Shown: piece by piece, positions 51,956 to 60,390 of the stretch
How the letters are laid out: each line of letters begins with the position of its first letter
Numbering within the stretch: position 1 is the stretch's first letter
From: Rhodanobacter sp. C03
Lineage (GTDB): Bacteria > Pseudomonadota > Gammaproteobacteria > Xanthomonadales > Rhodanobacteraceae
Length of the DNA stretch: 64,000 bases
NCBI RefSeq assembly: GCF_002001175.1
Contig: NZ_MUNT01000001.1
Coordinates: 310,001 to 374,000, forward strand
Direction of reading: 5' to 3'
Notes under the pieces: model-generated
What the model was told of the DNA's origin: nothing
The model's input: only the letters and a program-made list of their open reading frames with translations
Database searches by the model: none
Position numbers and translations under genes: made by a program

Positions 51956-54130
51956 TCAGTACAGGTCGATCGGATCGACATCCAGCGACCAGCGAACCCG
52001 CCGTGCCGAGGGCAGCGCGATCAAGGCCAGCTGCCATGAGCGCAACATGCCATGCAGCGTGCTGCGGCTGGCAGCTTCGAGCAGCAGCTGACCGCGATGG
52101 CGACCCGCACGCAGCGGCATCGGCGCCGGCATCGGGCCGGCGATCTGCAGCTGATCGTTGACCGGCAACGTGGCATGCGCGGCGGCGAGAAACGCATCGA
52201 CATGCTCGCGTTGCGGCGCATCGGCGCGCAGCAGCACCTGATGACTGTACGGCGGCAGCAGGATCTGCCGCCGTTCGGCCAGCAGCTCACGTGCGGCGGC
52301 GGCATAGCCATGCGCCAGCAGCGTACGCAGCAGGAGATGTTCCGGTTGATGCGTCTGCAGCAATACGCGTCCGGGTTTGCGTGCGCGGCCGGCGCGACCG
52401 GCGACCTGCACCACCAGCTGGGCCAGCCGTTCGCCGGCGCGGAAATCCACGCTGTGCAATCCCTCGTCCACGCCGACGATCGCGACCAGGGTGAGGTTGG
52501 GCAGATCGTGGCCCTTGGCCAGCATCTGGGTGCCGACCAGGATTGCGGGTTTGTCGTCCTGCAGCGTGGCCAGCAACTGCTCGAACGCGTCGCGACGGCG
52601 GGTGGTTTCACGGTCGACGCGCAGCACCGGCACCTGCGGGAACTGCGCAATCAACGCCTCTTCCAGTCGCTCGGTACCTTGGCCTTGCGGCTTCAGCTCG
52701 CCGGCGCCGCAAGTCGGGCAAGCGACCGGCATCCGCTGGCGGTAATCGCAGTGATGGCAGATCAACTGGCGCCGGCCGGCATGCAGGGTCAACGGACGGT
52801 CGCAGCGCGGGCACTCGGCATGCCAGCCGCAGCTGTGGCATAGCAGCACCGGGGCGTAACCGCGGCGATTGCGGAACACCAGCGCCTGCTCGCCCCGTGC
52901 GACAGTCTCGGCAATCGCCGTCAACAGCGCCGGCGACATGCCGTGCTCCAGCCGCTGTGCGCGCATGTCGATGATCTGCACCTGCGGCGGCCGGATCGCG
53001 CCAGGGCGCGCACGCAGATGCAGTGTGCGATAACGGCCGGCCTCGGCATTCGCCAGCGATTCCAGCGACGGCGTACCCGAACCCAGCAGCACCGGCACAC
53101 CCAGCGCACGCGCACGCAGCAGGGCCAGGTCGCGCGCGTGATAGCGGAAACCTTCCTGCTGCTTGTAGGCGCTGTCGTGTTCCTCGTCGACGATGATCAG
53201 GCCGGCTTGCGGTAGCGGCGTGAACACCGCCGAGCGAGTGCCCAGGATTACCCGCGCGCTGCCGTTGCGGGCGCGCAGCCACGCGCGCGCGCGATCGCCT
53301 TCGGACAGGTTGGAGTGCAGCACCTCGACGATCACCCCGAGCCGTTCGCGCAGGCGTCGCACGGTCTGCGGCGCCAGGCCGATTTCCGGCACCAGCAGCA
53401 GCGCCTGTTTGCCTTGCGCCAGCACCTGCTCGATCAGCGCCAGATACACCTCGGTCTTGCCGCTGCCGGTGACGCCGTCGAGCAGGAACGGCTGGTACTG
53501 GCCGAGGCTGGCGGCGACCGCAGCAACCGCCTGCTGCTGTTCGTCGCTGAGTTGCGGAGCGAAGGATGCAGGCAACGGGCGATCGAGCGGCGGCCGTTCG
53601 CTGCGTTCGAGCAGCTCGGCACTGGCCAGTCGACGCGCCGCGTCGCGCCAGCCGGGCAGGCGTTCATTCAACTCCTGCGCGCTCAGCGCGCCGTCGGCCA
53701 GCAGCGCCAGCAGCCTCTGGCTGCCGCCGCGCCGGCTGCCGGCGTCGTGGGCGCTGCGGCCGGCCCCGCTGAGCGACCAGTATTCGTCGCCGAGTACCGG
53801 CGGCGGTTTCGCCTCGCGCAACGCCAGCGGCAATGCATTCGCGTAGGCCTCGCCCGGTGCACCGAGCCAGTAGTCGGCGGCCCAGCCCAGCGTCTGCATC
53901 AGTTCGGTGTCGAGCAGTGGCACCTCATCAAGCAGCCGGATCACCTGCTTCAGGCGGCTGCCACCAACCGCGGTTTCGGCATCGACGGCCACCACCACGC
54001 CGACCTGTTTGCCGCGGCCGAACGGCACCAGCACCCGGCTGCCCACATACGCCTCACCGGCTGCGGGCGGCAGGTAGTCGAACAGGGTCGGCAGGGGTAC
54101 CGGCAGGGCAACGCGAAGGACGGCGGGCAT
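51956..54130 (-). CDS. priA: primosomal replication restart helicase PriA
   Basis: A 724-residue 3'-5' DNA helicase that reloads the replisome at stalled forks. The N-terminal 3'-DNA-end binding domain (LRVALPVPLPTLFDYLPP) is followed by Walker A (LLDGVTGSGKTEVYLALIEQ), the DEEH box (LIIVDEEHDSAYKQQEGFRY) and the zinc region with eight cysteines (CHSCGWHAECPRCDRP; ICHHCDYRQRMPVACPTC). Motifs V and VI (GTQMLAKGHDLPNLTLVAIV; VAGRAGRARKPGRVLLQTHQ) are present. The start at 54130 follows GAGGTAG. Its upstream region holds DnaA boxes. Confidence 0.96.
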   Translation of the reverse strand: MPAVLRVALPVPLPTLFDYLPPAAGEAYVGSRVLVPFGRGKQVGVVVAVDAETAVGGSRLKQVIRLLDEVPLLDTELMQTLGWAADYWLGAPGEAYANALPLALREAKPPPVLGDEYWSLSGAGRSAHDAGSRRGGSQRLLALLADGALSAQELNERLPGWRDAARRLASAELLERSERPPLDRPLPASFAPQLSDEQQQAVAAVAASLGQYQPFLLDGVTGSGKTEVYLALIEQVLAQGKQALLLVPEIGLAPQTVRRLRERLGVIVEVLHSNLSEGDRARAWLRARNGSARVILGTRSAVFTPLPQAGLIIVDEEHDSAYKQQEGFRYHARDLALLRARALGVPVLLGSGTPSLESLANAEAGRYRTLHLRARPGAIRPPQVQIIDMRAQRLEHGMSPALLTAIAETVARGEQALVFRNRRGYAPVLLCHSCGWHAECPRCDRPLTLHAGRRQLICHHCDYRQRMPVACPTCGAGELKPQGQGTERLEEALIAQFPQVPVLRVDRETTRRRDAFEQLLATLQDDKPAILVGTQMLAKGHDLPNLTLVAIVGVDEGLHSVDFRAGERLAQLVVQVAGRAGRARKPGRVLLQTHQPEHLLLRTLLAHGYAAAARELLAERRQILLPPYSHQVLLRADAPQREHVDAFLAAAHATLPVNDQLQIAGPMPAPMPLRAGRHRGQLLLEAASRSTLHGMLRSWQLALIALPSARRVRWSLDVDPIDLY

Positions 54131-54287
54131 GGCTACCTCGTGGACGGGCCAGTGTAACCGCGCCGCCTGCGCTAGCCGCACGCCGTAGGGGCGCCGTGAG
54201 GCAAACCTTGCGCGCGAGTTGCGCGCACTTTCTGTCCAGTCATCGAGAAACCGGGGGTAAGTGGCTCAGCTCGTGAGATTTTTGTGC

Positions 54288-54321
54288 TTATCCACAAGCA
54301 CTGTGGATAAGTCTGTGGATG
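54288..54321. promoter_or_regulatory. cluster of DnaA boxes upstream of priA
   Basis: TTATCCACA at 54288-54296 on the plus strand and the same box inverted (TGTGGATAA) at 54302-54310 both match the perfect DnaA box. A third, weaker inverted copy (TGTGGATGC) is at 54313-54321 region. The two perfect boxes face each other five bases apart. Confidence 0.75.
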
Positions 54322-54369
54322 CAACGGGGAGGGGGTGCCCCAAAGGGCGTCGTGGCGCCTTTCACGACA

Positions 54370-54392
54370 ACTTGACCAAGTTTTGGTCAAGT
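54370..54392. promoter_or_regulatory. 23-bp palindrome in the priA-DUF3667 gap
   Basis: ACTTGACCAA and TTGGTCAAGT are perfect 10-bp arms around GTT. Read in RNA it would be a strong hairpin; read in DNA it looks like a dimeric-repressor operator. On the minus strand it lies downstream of the DUF3667 stop and could end that transcript, as the sequence after it contains TTGTCGTG but no long U-run. Confidence 0.6.
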
Positions 54393-54517
54393 GAAAAACA
54401 ATTTCAATTTCAATAACTTGCAAATGTCGATCGGCAGACGTTCACACAATTGACAAATGCCCCCCGGTTGCCTTGACAGGCTGATGACGCTGTGCAAAAC
54501 CCGCCTCGGCAGCCGCT

Positions 54518-55738
54518 TCAGGACGCCAGTCCGACCGCGAAAGCAGCCAGCAGAGCCAATCCCAGCAGCCAGCAGTAGCACCAGCCTACAAACAGATATT
54601 TCAGCCCGGTCAGGAACCAGCCTTGCCGGTACACCCGCTTCTGCATGATCAGCAGATAGACGGGTGCCCAGGTCCACAGGGCGGCAAGCAGCAGGCCGAC
54701 CGGGACATTGATCCAGCCCATGTGCGGTGCAAGGGCACCTTTGAGCAGATAAAGCAGTGTGCCGAGCAGCAGGCTGAGGAACAGGAACGCGTGGCTGTGC
54801 AGGGCCACGATGAGGTGCTCCATATAGAGTCGTCGGCGGAACAGGTAGACCATCTTCAACAGCAGTGCGAAGAGCGGCAGCATCAGGACCATCGTCATCG
54901 GCAGGATCGAGAAGAGCTGCCCGACAAGCCGTTCCCATGCCGTTGCAGAGTTGCCGCCATCCTCATCCAGCGCGTCGAGATTCTCGTGGACATGCTGGAC
55001 CGTTCGGTTGAGTCGCTGATTGAGAAACCCCGGCAGCCAGCCCACATGGATCGGGTATTTCTGCATGTTCCAGTAGCTGTCAAATGGATCCCGTTGTTGA
55101 AGCTCAGTGGGCGGGGGCGGATTGGACGCGGGCTTCGGCAGTAACGCGGGCAGGTCTTCGACCTTGGCGGGGACTACGGCCGTCTTGTCACCCAGCTCGA
55201 CGCGCCGCTGCATGGCTTCGCGGACCAGCTGCAGCCGCTCCTCGTCCAGCTGATGACCGACCAGCGAACCTAGCATCGGGATCTGGCCGGTGGGCGCGAG
55301 TTGGGCGAGTTGCTTCTGCAGCAGACGATCCACGTCGGCCGGTGTCTTCGCCCGTTTGAAGCCCGAGTTATGCACCGTCACGGTGGGGTTGAACCTCAGC
55401 GCTCCGCTGTCCATCGCCAGCTGCAGCACAAACAGGGACAGCAGGCACAGCACGAACATCAGGCGAAACGGTGCCAAGTAGCGCATGCGGCGCCCGGCGA
55501 AATATTCCAGGGTCAGCAGGCCCGGTCGCATGAACAGTGGCGGCAGCGTATGCACCACCCGGCCGTCCACGTTGAGTACGAGGTCGAGGGCATCTTCCAT
55601 CATGCCGTGCACAGGCTTGAGCACGCTGTGGATGGACTGGCCGCATGCATGACAGAACACCCCCTGCAGCGGCGTGCCGCAGTTGGTGCAGTGGATGCAG
55701 TGGAGTTCTGTCGTCGGGTCGGTCAATTGCTGGTTCAT
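54518..55738 (-). CDS. DUF3667 membrane protein with N-terminal zinc ribbon
   Basis: A 406-residue protein. Residues of about 14-34 form a zinc ribbon (CTNCGTPLQGVFCHACGQ), with IHSVLKPVHGMMEDALDLVL and LNVDGRVVHTLPPLFMRPGL following; both are DUF3667 hallmarks. A first helix (LMFVLCLLSLFVLQLAM), a soluble loop of about 150 residues and three or four C-terminal helices (FSILPMTMVLMLPLFALLLK; VPVGLLLAALWTWAPVYLLI) come after. Function is unknown. Start at 55738 or 55750. It is divergent from the MATE gene. Confidence 0.85.
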   Translation of the reverse strand: MNQQLTDPTTELHCIHCTNCGTPLQGVFCHACGQSIHSVLKPVHGMMEDALDLVLNVDGRVVHTLPPLFMRPGLLTLEYFAGRRMRYLAPFRLMFVLCLLSLFVLQLAMDSGALRFNPTVTVHNSGFKRAKTPADVDRLLQKQLAQLAPTGQIPMLGSLVGHQLDEERLQLVREAMQRRVELGDKTAVVPAKVEDLPALLPKPASNPPPPTELQQRDPFDSYWNMQKYPIHVGWLPGFLNQRLNRTVQHVHENLDALDEDGGNSATAWERLVGQLFSILPMTMVLMLPLFALLLKMVYLFRRRLYMEHLIVALHSHAFLFLSLLLGTLLYLLKGALAPHMGWINVPVGLLLAALWTWAPVYLLIMQKRVYRQGWFLTGLKYLFVGWCYCWLLGLALLAAFAVGLAS

Positions 55739-55839
55739 CGGGAGATCCATGCGATGCCGCCGGCGATCTTCGCATACCGCGGTGGCACGCAGGTCGTGAC
55801 GAAGGGGCTCAGGTAGAATGACCGGCCCTGGAGTCTGCT

Positions 55840-57234
55840 GTGTCGATGAAACCGTTCCGCCCCGAGCGCACCCGTCTGCTGCATGAAATGCGTGCCACTG
55901 TGCGCCTTGCTTTGCCACTCATCTGCGCCCAGTTGGCGGCGATCGGCAGCAACGTGATCGATGCGGTGCTGGCCGGGCATGTCAGTGCGCACGTGCTTGG
56001 TGCGGTGGCCGTGGGCGCCAGTATCTGGTCGCTGGCGATCGTCAGCGGCATCGGCATGATGATGGCGGTGCCGCCGTCGGTGGCGCAGCTCGACGGCGCC
56101 GGTCGCCGGCTCGAGATCGGTGCCGTGTTCCGTCAGGCGCTGTGGCTGGCGCTGGGCATGGGCGTGCTGCTGTGGTTCGCGGTGCGGCATGCGGCACCGC
56201 TGATCGACCTGATCGGCGTGACCCCGAGCCTGCGCGACGACGTACAGCGTTTCCTGCTGGCGATCAGCTGGGGCGCGCCGGCGCTGACCTGTTATTTCGC
56301 GTTGCGTGGCTTGTCCGAAGGGCTGTCGCTGACCCGGCCGTCGATGTACTTCAGTCTCGGTGGACTGGCTGTGCTGGTGCCGCTGGGTTATGTGCTGATG
56401 TTCGGCAAGCTGGGCATTCCGCCGCAGGGTGCGCATGGTTGCGGCGTCGCTACCGCGATCGTGCTGTGGCTGGAGTTGCTGGCGTTCGGCATCTATGTGA
56501 TCTGCCGGCGCAACTATCGCGGACTGGGCCTGTTCGATCATTTCGAATGGCCGAGCCTGCGCCGGATCGGCGCGCTGGTGCATATCGGCCTGCCGATGGC
56601 AGTGACCCTGCTGGCTGAGGCCGGTCTGTTCGTGGCGACGGCGTTAATCATCGCCACGCTGGGCGAGGACGTGATCGCCAGCCATCAGGTGGCGATCAAC
56701 ATCGCCTCGCTGTTCTTCATGATTCCGCTCGGGCTGGCGATGGCGATCACCGTGCGCGTCGGCAACGCGGTGGGACGCGGTGACGAGCGTGGCGTGCGTT
56801 ATGCCGGTTTCTGCGGGATCGGCCTGACCCTGGTGACCCAGGTGCTGTCGGCTGCGCTGATGCTTGGCATGCCGTATTTCATCGCCACGCTGTATACGCA
56901 TGATCCCAAGGTGATCGTGTTGGCCGCTCAGCTGATCATGTTGGCGGGGCTGTTCCAGTTTTCCGATGGCATCCAGGTCGCCGCCAACGGCGCACTGCGA
57001 GGTCTCAAGGATACCCGCGTGCCGATGGCGATCACCTTGTTCGCGTACTGGATGGTCGGCATGCCGGTGGGCTGGTGGCTGGCGTTCCATCGCGGCATGG
57101 GCGCGCGCGGCATGTGGGTGGGGCTGATCGCCGGCCTGTCGGTCGCCGCGGTCATGTTGTTCACCCGTTTCTGGCGCAGCGCATGGAAGCAGCGCTGGCG
57201 CCGTACTCCCGTCACCATGTCAGCGCCGGCCTGA
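55840..57234 (+). CDS. MATE-family multidrug efflux transporter
   Basis: A 464-residue, 12-helix Na+/H+-coupled exporter of the NorM subfamily. Signature segments are LALPLICAQLAAIGSNVIDA, VLAGHVSAHVLGAVAVGASI, and in the second half GLPMAVTLLAEAGLFVATAL, SHQVAINIASLFFMIPLGLA and GLFQFSDGIQVAANGALRGL. GTG at 55840 has GGAG seven bases upstream; ATG at 55846 is less well placed. It ends 38 bases before sppA. Substrate is unknown. Confidence 0.92.
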   Translation: MSMKPFRPERTRLLHEMRATVRLALPLICAQLAAIGSNVIDAVLAGHVSAHVLGAVAVGASIWSLAIVSGIGMMMAVPPSVAQLDGAGRRLEIGAVFRQALWLALGMGVLLWFAVRHAAPLIDLIGVTPSLRDDVQRFLLAISWGAPALTCYFALRGLSEGLSLTRPSMYFSLGGLAVLVPLGYVLMFGKLGIPPQGAHGCGVATAIVLWLELLAFGIYVICRRNYRGLGLFDHFEWPSLRRIGALVHIGLPMAVTLLAEAGLFVATALIIATLGEDVIASHQVAINIASLFFMIPLGLAMAITVRVGNAVGRGDERGVRYAGFCGIGLTLVTQVLSAALMLGMPYFIATLYTHDPKVIVLAAQLIMLAGLFQFSDGIQVAANGALRGLKDTRVPMAITLFAYWMVGMPVGWWLAFHRGMGARGMWVGLIAGLSVAAVMLFTRFWRSAWKQRWRRTPVTMSAPA

Positions 57235-57272
57235 CCGGTTACGCTAGCTGCCATCACCCTGGAAGATCACGC

Positions 57273-59147
57273 ATGACACCACCGCTTCCGCCCCGTCGCA
57301 ACGGCTTCTGGGCTTTCCTGTGCACGCTCGGACGTGGCATCAACGTGGTCCGGCTGGTGATCATCAACCTGGTGTTTTTCACCGTGCTGTTCGTCCTGCT
57401 GTTGCTGCTGACCGCAGGCGTGGCCGGCAGCCGGATGGATCGCACGCTGCAGGACGGCACGGTGCTGGTGATCAGGCCGCAGGGACAACTGGTCGAGCAG
57501 TACAGCATCGACCCGCTGCAGCGCGCACTGGCCGGTCTGTCCGGCGACGAACCGAAGCAGGTGCAACTGCGCGATCTGGTGGGTGCGATCGACGCGGCGG
57601 CGAAAGACAAGCGGATCAGCCGCATCCTGCTGCTGCCGGATCAGTTGCAGGGCGGCGGCTTTGCTGCCTTGCGCGAGGTCGGCGCGGCGCTGGATCGTTT
57701 TCGCGCGGCCGGCAAGCCGGTGATCGCCTGGGCGGTCAACCTGGATCAGGGCCAGTATTACCTGGCCGCGCATGCCGACCGCCTGCTGGTCGACCCGCAG
57801 GGCGGCGTGATGATCACTGGGCTGGCGAACTACCGCCTGTTCTACAAGGACCTGCTCGACAAGCTCGGCGTCGACGTGCACCTGTTCCGCGTCGGCGAAT
57901 TCAAGAGTGCGGCCGAGCCGTACATCCTCGATCACGCCTCGCCGGAGTCCAAGGAAGCCGACAGCTACTGGATGGGCGGACTGTGGGACAGCTACCTCGC
58001 CGAGACCGCAAAGTTGCGGAAACTCGATCCGGCAGCGCTGCGCGCCGACATCGACAATCTGCCGCAGACCATCGCCAGTACCCAGGGTGACCTGGCCCAG
58101 CTGGCTTTGAACGAACATCTGGTCGATGGTCTTGCCACCCGCGCCGATCTCATCGCGATGCTGCGCAAGGAGGGCGTGGCCGCCGACGAGAAGGGTCACA
58201 GCTTCCGTCAGGTGGATCTGGCGCGCTATGTCGCCGGCATGCCGAGCGACGGCAAGCTGTTTACGCCGGGTGTGGCGATCGTGGTGGCCGAAGGCGAGAT
58301 CGCCGGTGGCAAGCAGTCGCCCGGTTCGATCGGCGGTGAATCCACCGCGGCCTTGATCCGCACGGCGCGCGAAGACCGCAAGACCAAGGCGCTGGTGCTG
58401 CGGGTCAATTCCCCCGGCGGCGAGGTGTATGCGGCCGAGCAGATCCGCCGCGAAGTGCAGCTGACCCGCGAAGCCGGCATTCCGGTGGTGGTGTCGATGG
58501 GCGATGTGACGGCCAGCGGCGGCTACTGGATCTCGATGAATGCGGACCGCATCTTCGCCGAGCCGAACACCATCACCGGCTCGATCGGCATCTTCGGCAT
58601 GTACTACTCGGTGCCCAGCACGCTGGCCAAGCTCGGCATCCAGAGTGACGGTGTCGGCACCGGACCGATGGCAGGTGCGTTCGACATCACCCGCCCGCTG
58701 GATCCGAAAGTCGGCGCGGTGATCCAGGCGATCATCAACAAGGGTTACCGCGATTTCGTCGGCAACGTGGCCAAGGCGCGTGGCAAGACCTATGACGCGA
58801 TCGACACGATCGCGCAGGGCCGCGTATGGACTGGCCAGCAGGCGCTCGATCGCGGCCTGGTCGACCAGCTCGGTGGCCTGGGCGATGCGGTCGCCGATGC
58901 GGCCAGTCTGGCCAAGCTGGGCAACGACTATCCGGTGCGTTATCAGGAGGCCCCGCTGGGTGGCTTCGGGCGCTTCCTGATCGGCCTCAACCAGAATGCC
59001 AGCGTGCGTGTGATGCAGTCCTGGGGCCTCCGCCTGCCAAGCTGGGTGGCCCAGCTACCCGCGCTGGCGCCCGAACTGCAGCTGCTGCGCAACGCGAAGG
59101 CCGGTACGCCCAATATCTATGCGGACTGCCTGTGCAGCCCGCACTGA
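57273..59147 (+). CDS. sppA: signal peptide peptidase SppA, 67K type
   Basis: A 624-residue inner-membrane serine protease that degrades remnant signal peptides. One N-terminal membrane helix (VVRLVIINLVFFTVLFVLLL) is followed by tandem S49 domains. The general-base Lys is in RVGEFKSAAEPYILDH in the first domain, and the nucleophile Ser in GDVTASGGYWISMNADRIFA in the second, as in E. coli SppA. The second domain also has VLRVNSPGGEVYAAEQIRRE. ATG at 57273 follows GGAAG and starts the conserved N-terminus; the frame extends upstream over the MATE gene without support. Confidence 0.95.
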   Translation: MTPPLPPRRNGFWAFLCTLGRGINVVRLVIINLVFFTVLFVLLLLLTAGVAGSRMDRTLQDGTVLVIRPQGQLVEQYSIDPLQRALAGLSGDEPKQVQLRDLVGAIDAAAKDKRISRILLLPDQLQGGGFAALREVGAALDRFRAAGKPVIAWAVNLDQGQYYLAAHADRLLVDPQGGVMITGLANYRLFYKDLLDKLGVDVHLFRVGEFKSAAEPYILDHASPESKEADSYWMGGLWDSYLAETAKLRKLDPAALRADIDNLPQTIASTQGDLAQLALNEHLVDGLATRADLIAMLRKEGVAADEKGHSFRQVDLARYVAGMPSDGKLFTPGVAIVVAEGEIAGGKQSPGSIGGESTAALIRTAREDRKTKALVLRVNSPGGEVYAAEQIRREVQLTREAGIPVVVSMGDVTASGGYWISMNADRIFAEPNTITGSIGIFGMYYSVPSTLAKLGIQSDGVGTGPMAGAFDITRPLDPKVGAVIQAIINKGYRDFVGNVAKARGKTYDAIDTIAQGRVWTGQQALDRGLVDQLGGLGDAVADAASLAKLGNDYPVRYQEAPLGGFGRFLIGLNQNASVRVMQSWGLRLPSWVAQLPALAPELQLLRNAKAGTPNIYADCLCSPH

Positions 59148-59166
59148 GCGGTCATCAGCGAACTGG

Positions 59167-59240
59167 GTAGGAGCCCACCTTGTGGGCGATGCTTTCCGGT
59201 GACGTGCCTAAGAGCCATCGCACGCAAGGTGGGCTCCTAC
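59167..59240. repeat. paired REP element (GTAG-type), copy 3
   Basis: Two 25-base arms (59167-59191 and 59216-59240) are inverted copies with two mismatches, each bearing the GTAGGAGCCCACCTTG head. The layout matches the other two pairs, but the stem core differs (CCCACCTTGTGGG versus GCGACTTCAGTCGC). The right arm overlaps the end of the small lipoprotein gene. Confidence 0.82.
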
Positions 59241-59434
59241 TGCGCCTCGATCTGCTTGCGTTGTTCCTCGGCCTGCTTGTCGACGACTTTCTGCACATCC
59301 CGGGCGCGCTGTTCGTCCGCCTTCAGGGCATCGAACGGGGTGGCGACATCGGCCGGCTTGGCTTGCGGTTCCGGCGGCTTGCCGGAGCAGGCGCCGAGAG
59401 CCAGTACGCAGAGCAGGAGCGGCAGCGTCTTCAT
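59237..59434 (-). CDS. small lipoprotein
   Basis: A 65-residue lipoprotein. The signal MKTLPLLLCVLALGACSGK has a lipobox LGAC with acylated C16, then Pro-rich KPPEPQAKPADVATP and a charged, probably coiled-coil stretch (DEQRARDVQKVVDKQAEEQR). No family recognised. The start at 59434 is chosen because it begins the signal; the ribosome-binding site is weak. It reads toward sppA on the opposite strand. Confidence 0.65.
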   Translation of the reverse strand: MKTLPLLLCVLALGACSGKPPEPQAKPADVATPFDALKADEQRARDVQKVVDKQAEEQRKQIEAQ

Positions 59435-59560
59435 GAGGGTTCTCGCACTAGGCTGAGTGCATGAGTGTCCTGCCATGCGCGGGCGCCGGCAAGGATCATG
59501 TCGGCGTGCCGTCGTGTCTCCGAGCTAGGCGCGCCGGGGGCGACGCTTTAAGCTGCATCG

Positions 59561-60343
59561 ATGAACAGCCGCATCGACACCTGGCAGCTGCAAGGCCATA
59601 CCGCCCTGATCACCGGCGCCAGCAAGGGCATCGGCTACGCAACGGCGCGCGAGCTGGCCGGGCTCGGTGCCGATCTGCTGCTGGTGGCGCGTGACGAGGA
59701 TTATCTCGAACAGGTGCGGGTGGAGCTTGCCGACGAATTTGCCGATGTCGAAGTACTGGCGTTCGGCGCGGATCTGACCGAGGCGGAAGAACGCCTGGCG
59801 GTGTTCGACTGGATCGCCGATCTGGGCGCGCCGCTTTCGCTGCTGGTCAACAACGCCGGCGGCAACCAGCCGAAGGCCACGCTGGACTATCGCGACGACG
59901 AAGTCCGCATGGTGTTCGAGCAGAATCTGTTCTCGGCGTTCGAGATGTGCCGACTGGCGCACCCGCAACTGGTGCAGCATGCGAACGCGGCGATCGTGAA
60001 CGTGGGTTCGGTGTCCGGCATCACGCATGTGCGCACCGGTTCGCCGTACGGCATGAGCAAGGCGGCCTTGCACCAGCTCACCCGCAACCTCGCGGTCGAG
60101 TGGGCAGTGGACGGCATCCGTGTCAATGCGGTGGCACCGTGGTACATCCGCACCCAGCGTTCGGAACCGGCGCTGGCCGATGTCGATTACCTGGACGAGG
60201 TGCTCGATCACACGCCGCTGCGGCGGATCGGCGAGCCGGAAGAGGTCGCTGCGGCGATCGCGTTCCTGTGTCTGCCGGCAGCCAGCTACATCACCGGACA
60301 GGTGCTGGCGGTCGATGGTGGTTTCCTCAACGACGGTTTCTGA
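59561..60343 (+). CDS. short-chain dehydrogenase/reductase (tropinone-reductase-like)
   Basis: A 260-residue NAD(P)-dependent oxidoreductase. The cofactor motif is ALITGASKGIGYATARELAG, the structural NNAG is in LLVNNAGGNQPKATLDY, and the catalytic Ser/Tyr/Lys are in NVGSVSGITHVRTGSPYGMS with KAALHQLTRNLAVEW. The C-terminal ITGQVLAVDGGFLNDGF is typical of the classical SDR fold. Closest to plant tropinone-reductase-type enzymes with broad ketone substrates. Convergent with degV, with a small hairpin between. Confidence 0.92.
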   Translation: MNSRIDTWQLQGHTALITGASKGIGYATARELAGLGADLLLVARDEDYLEQVRVELADEFADVEVLAFGADLTEAEERLAVFDWIADLGAPLSLLVNNAGGNQPKATLDYRDDEVRMVFEQNLFSAFEMCRLAHPQLVQHANAAIVNVGSVSGITHVRTGSPYGMSKAALHQLTRNLAVEWAVDGIRVNAVAPWYIRTQRSEPALADVDYLDEVLDHTPLRRIGEPEEVAAAIAFLCLPAASYITGQVLAVDGGFLNDGF

Positions 60344-60349
60344 TCGCGA

Positions 60350-60370
60350 TGGCTGGCCGGATGCCAGCCA
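60350..60370. terminator. hairpin between the convergent SDR and degV genes
   Basis: TGGCTGGC and GCCAGCCA are perfect 8-bp arms around a 5-base loop. It lies seven bases past the SDR stop. No U-tract is seen on either side, so terminator function is tentative. Confidence 0.45.
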
Positions 60371-60390
60371 GCCGCAAGGCAGCGAGAACA

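Larger units (their letters stand above)
54131..54517. promoter_or_regulatory. gene-free region between priA and the DUF3667 gene
   Basis: About 390 bases without a supported gene, more AT-rich than the surroundings from about 54360 to 54470. It contains the DnaA-box cluster and the palindrome listed separately, and must include the priA promoter on the minus strand, since DUF3667 also reads on the minus strand and ends here. An open frame across it (54387-54938, minus) is an overlap of the real DUF3667 frame and is not a gene. Confidence 0.6.

Noticed and set aside
54288-54470. oriC of the chromosome.
   Set aside because: DnaA boxes and AT-rich DNA are present, but there are only two perfect boxes and no dnaA, dnaN, rpmH or gidA nearby, and oriC in this order normally lies at dnaA.
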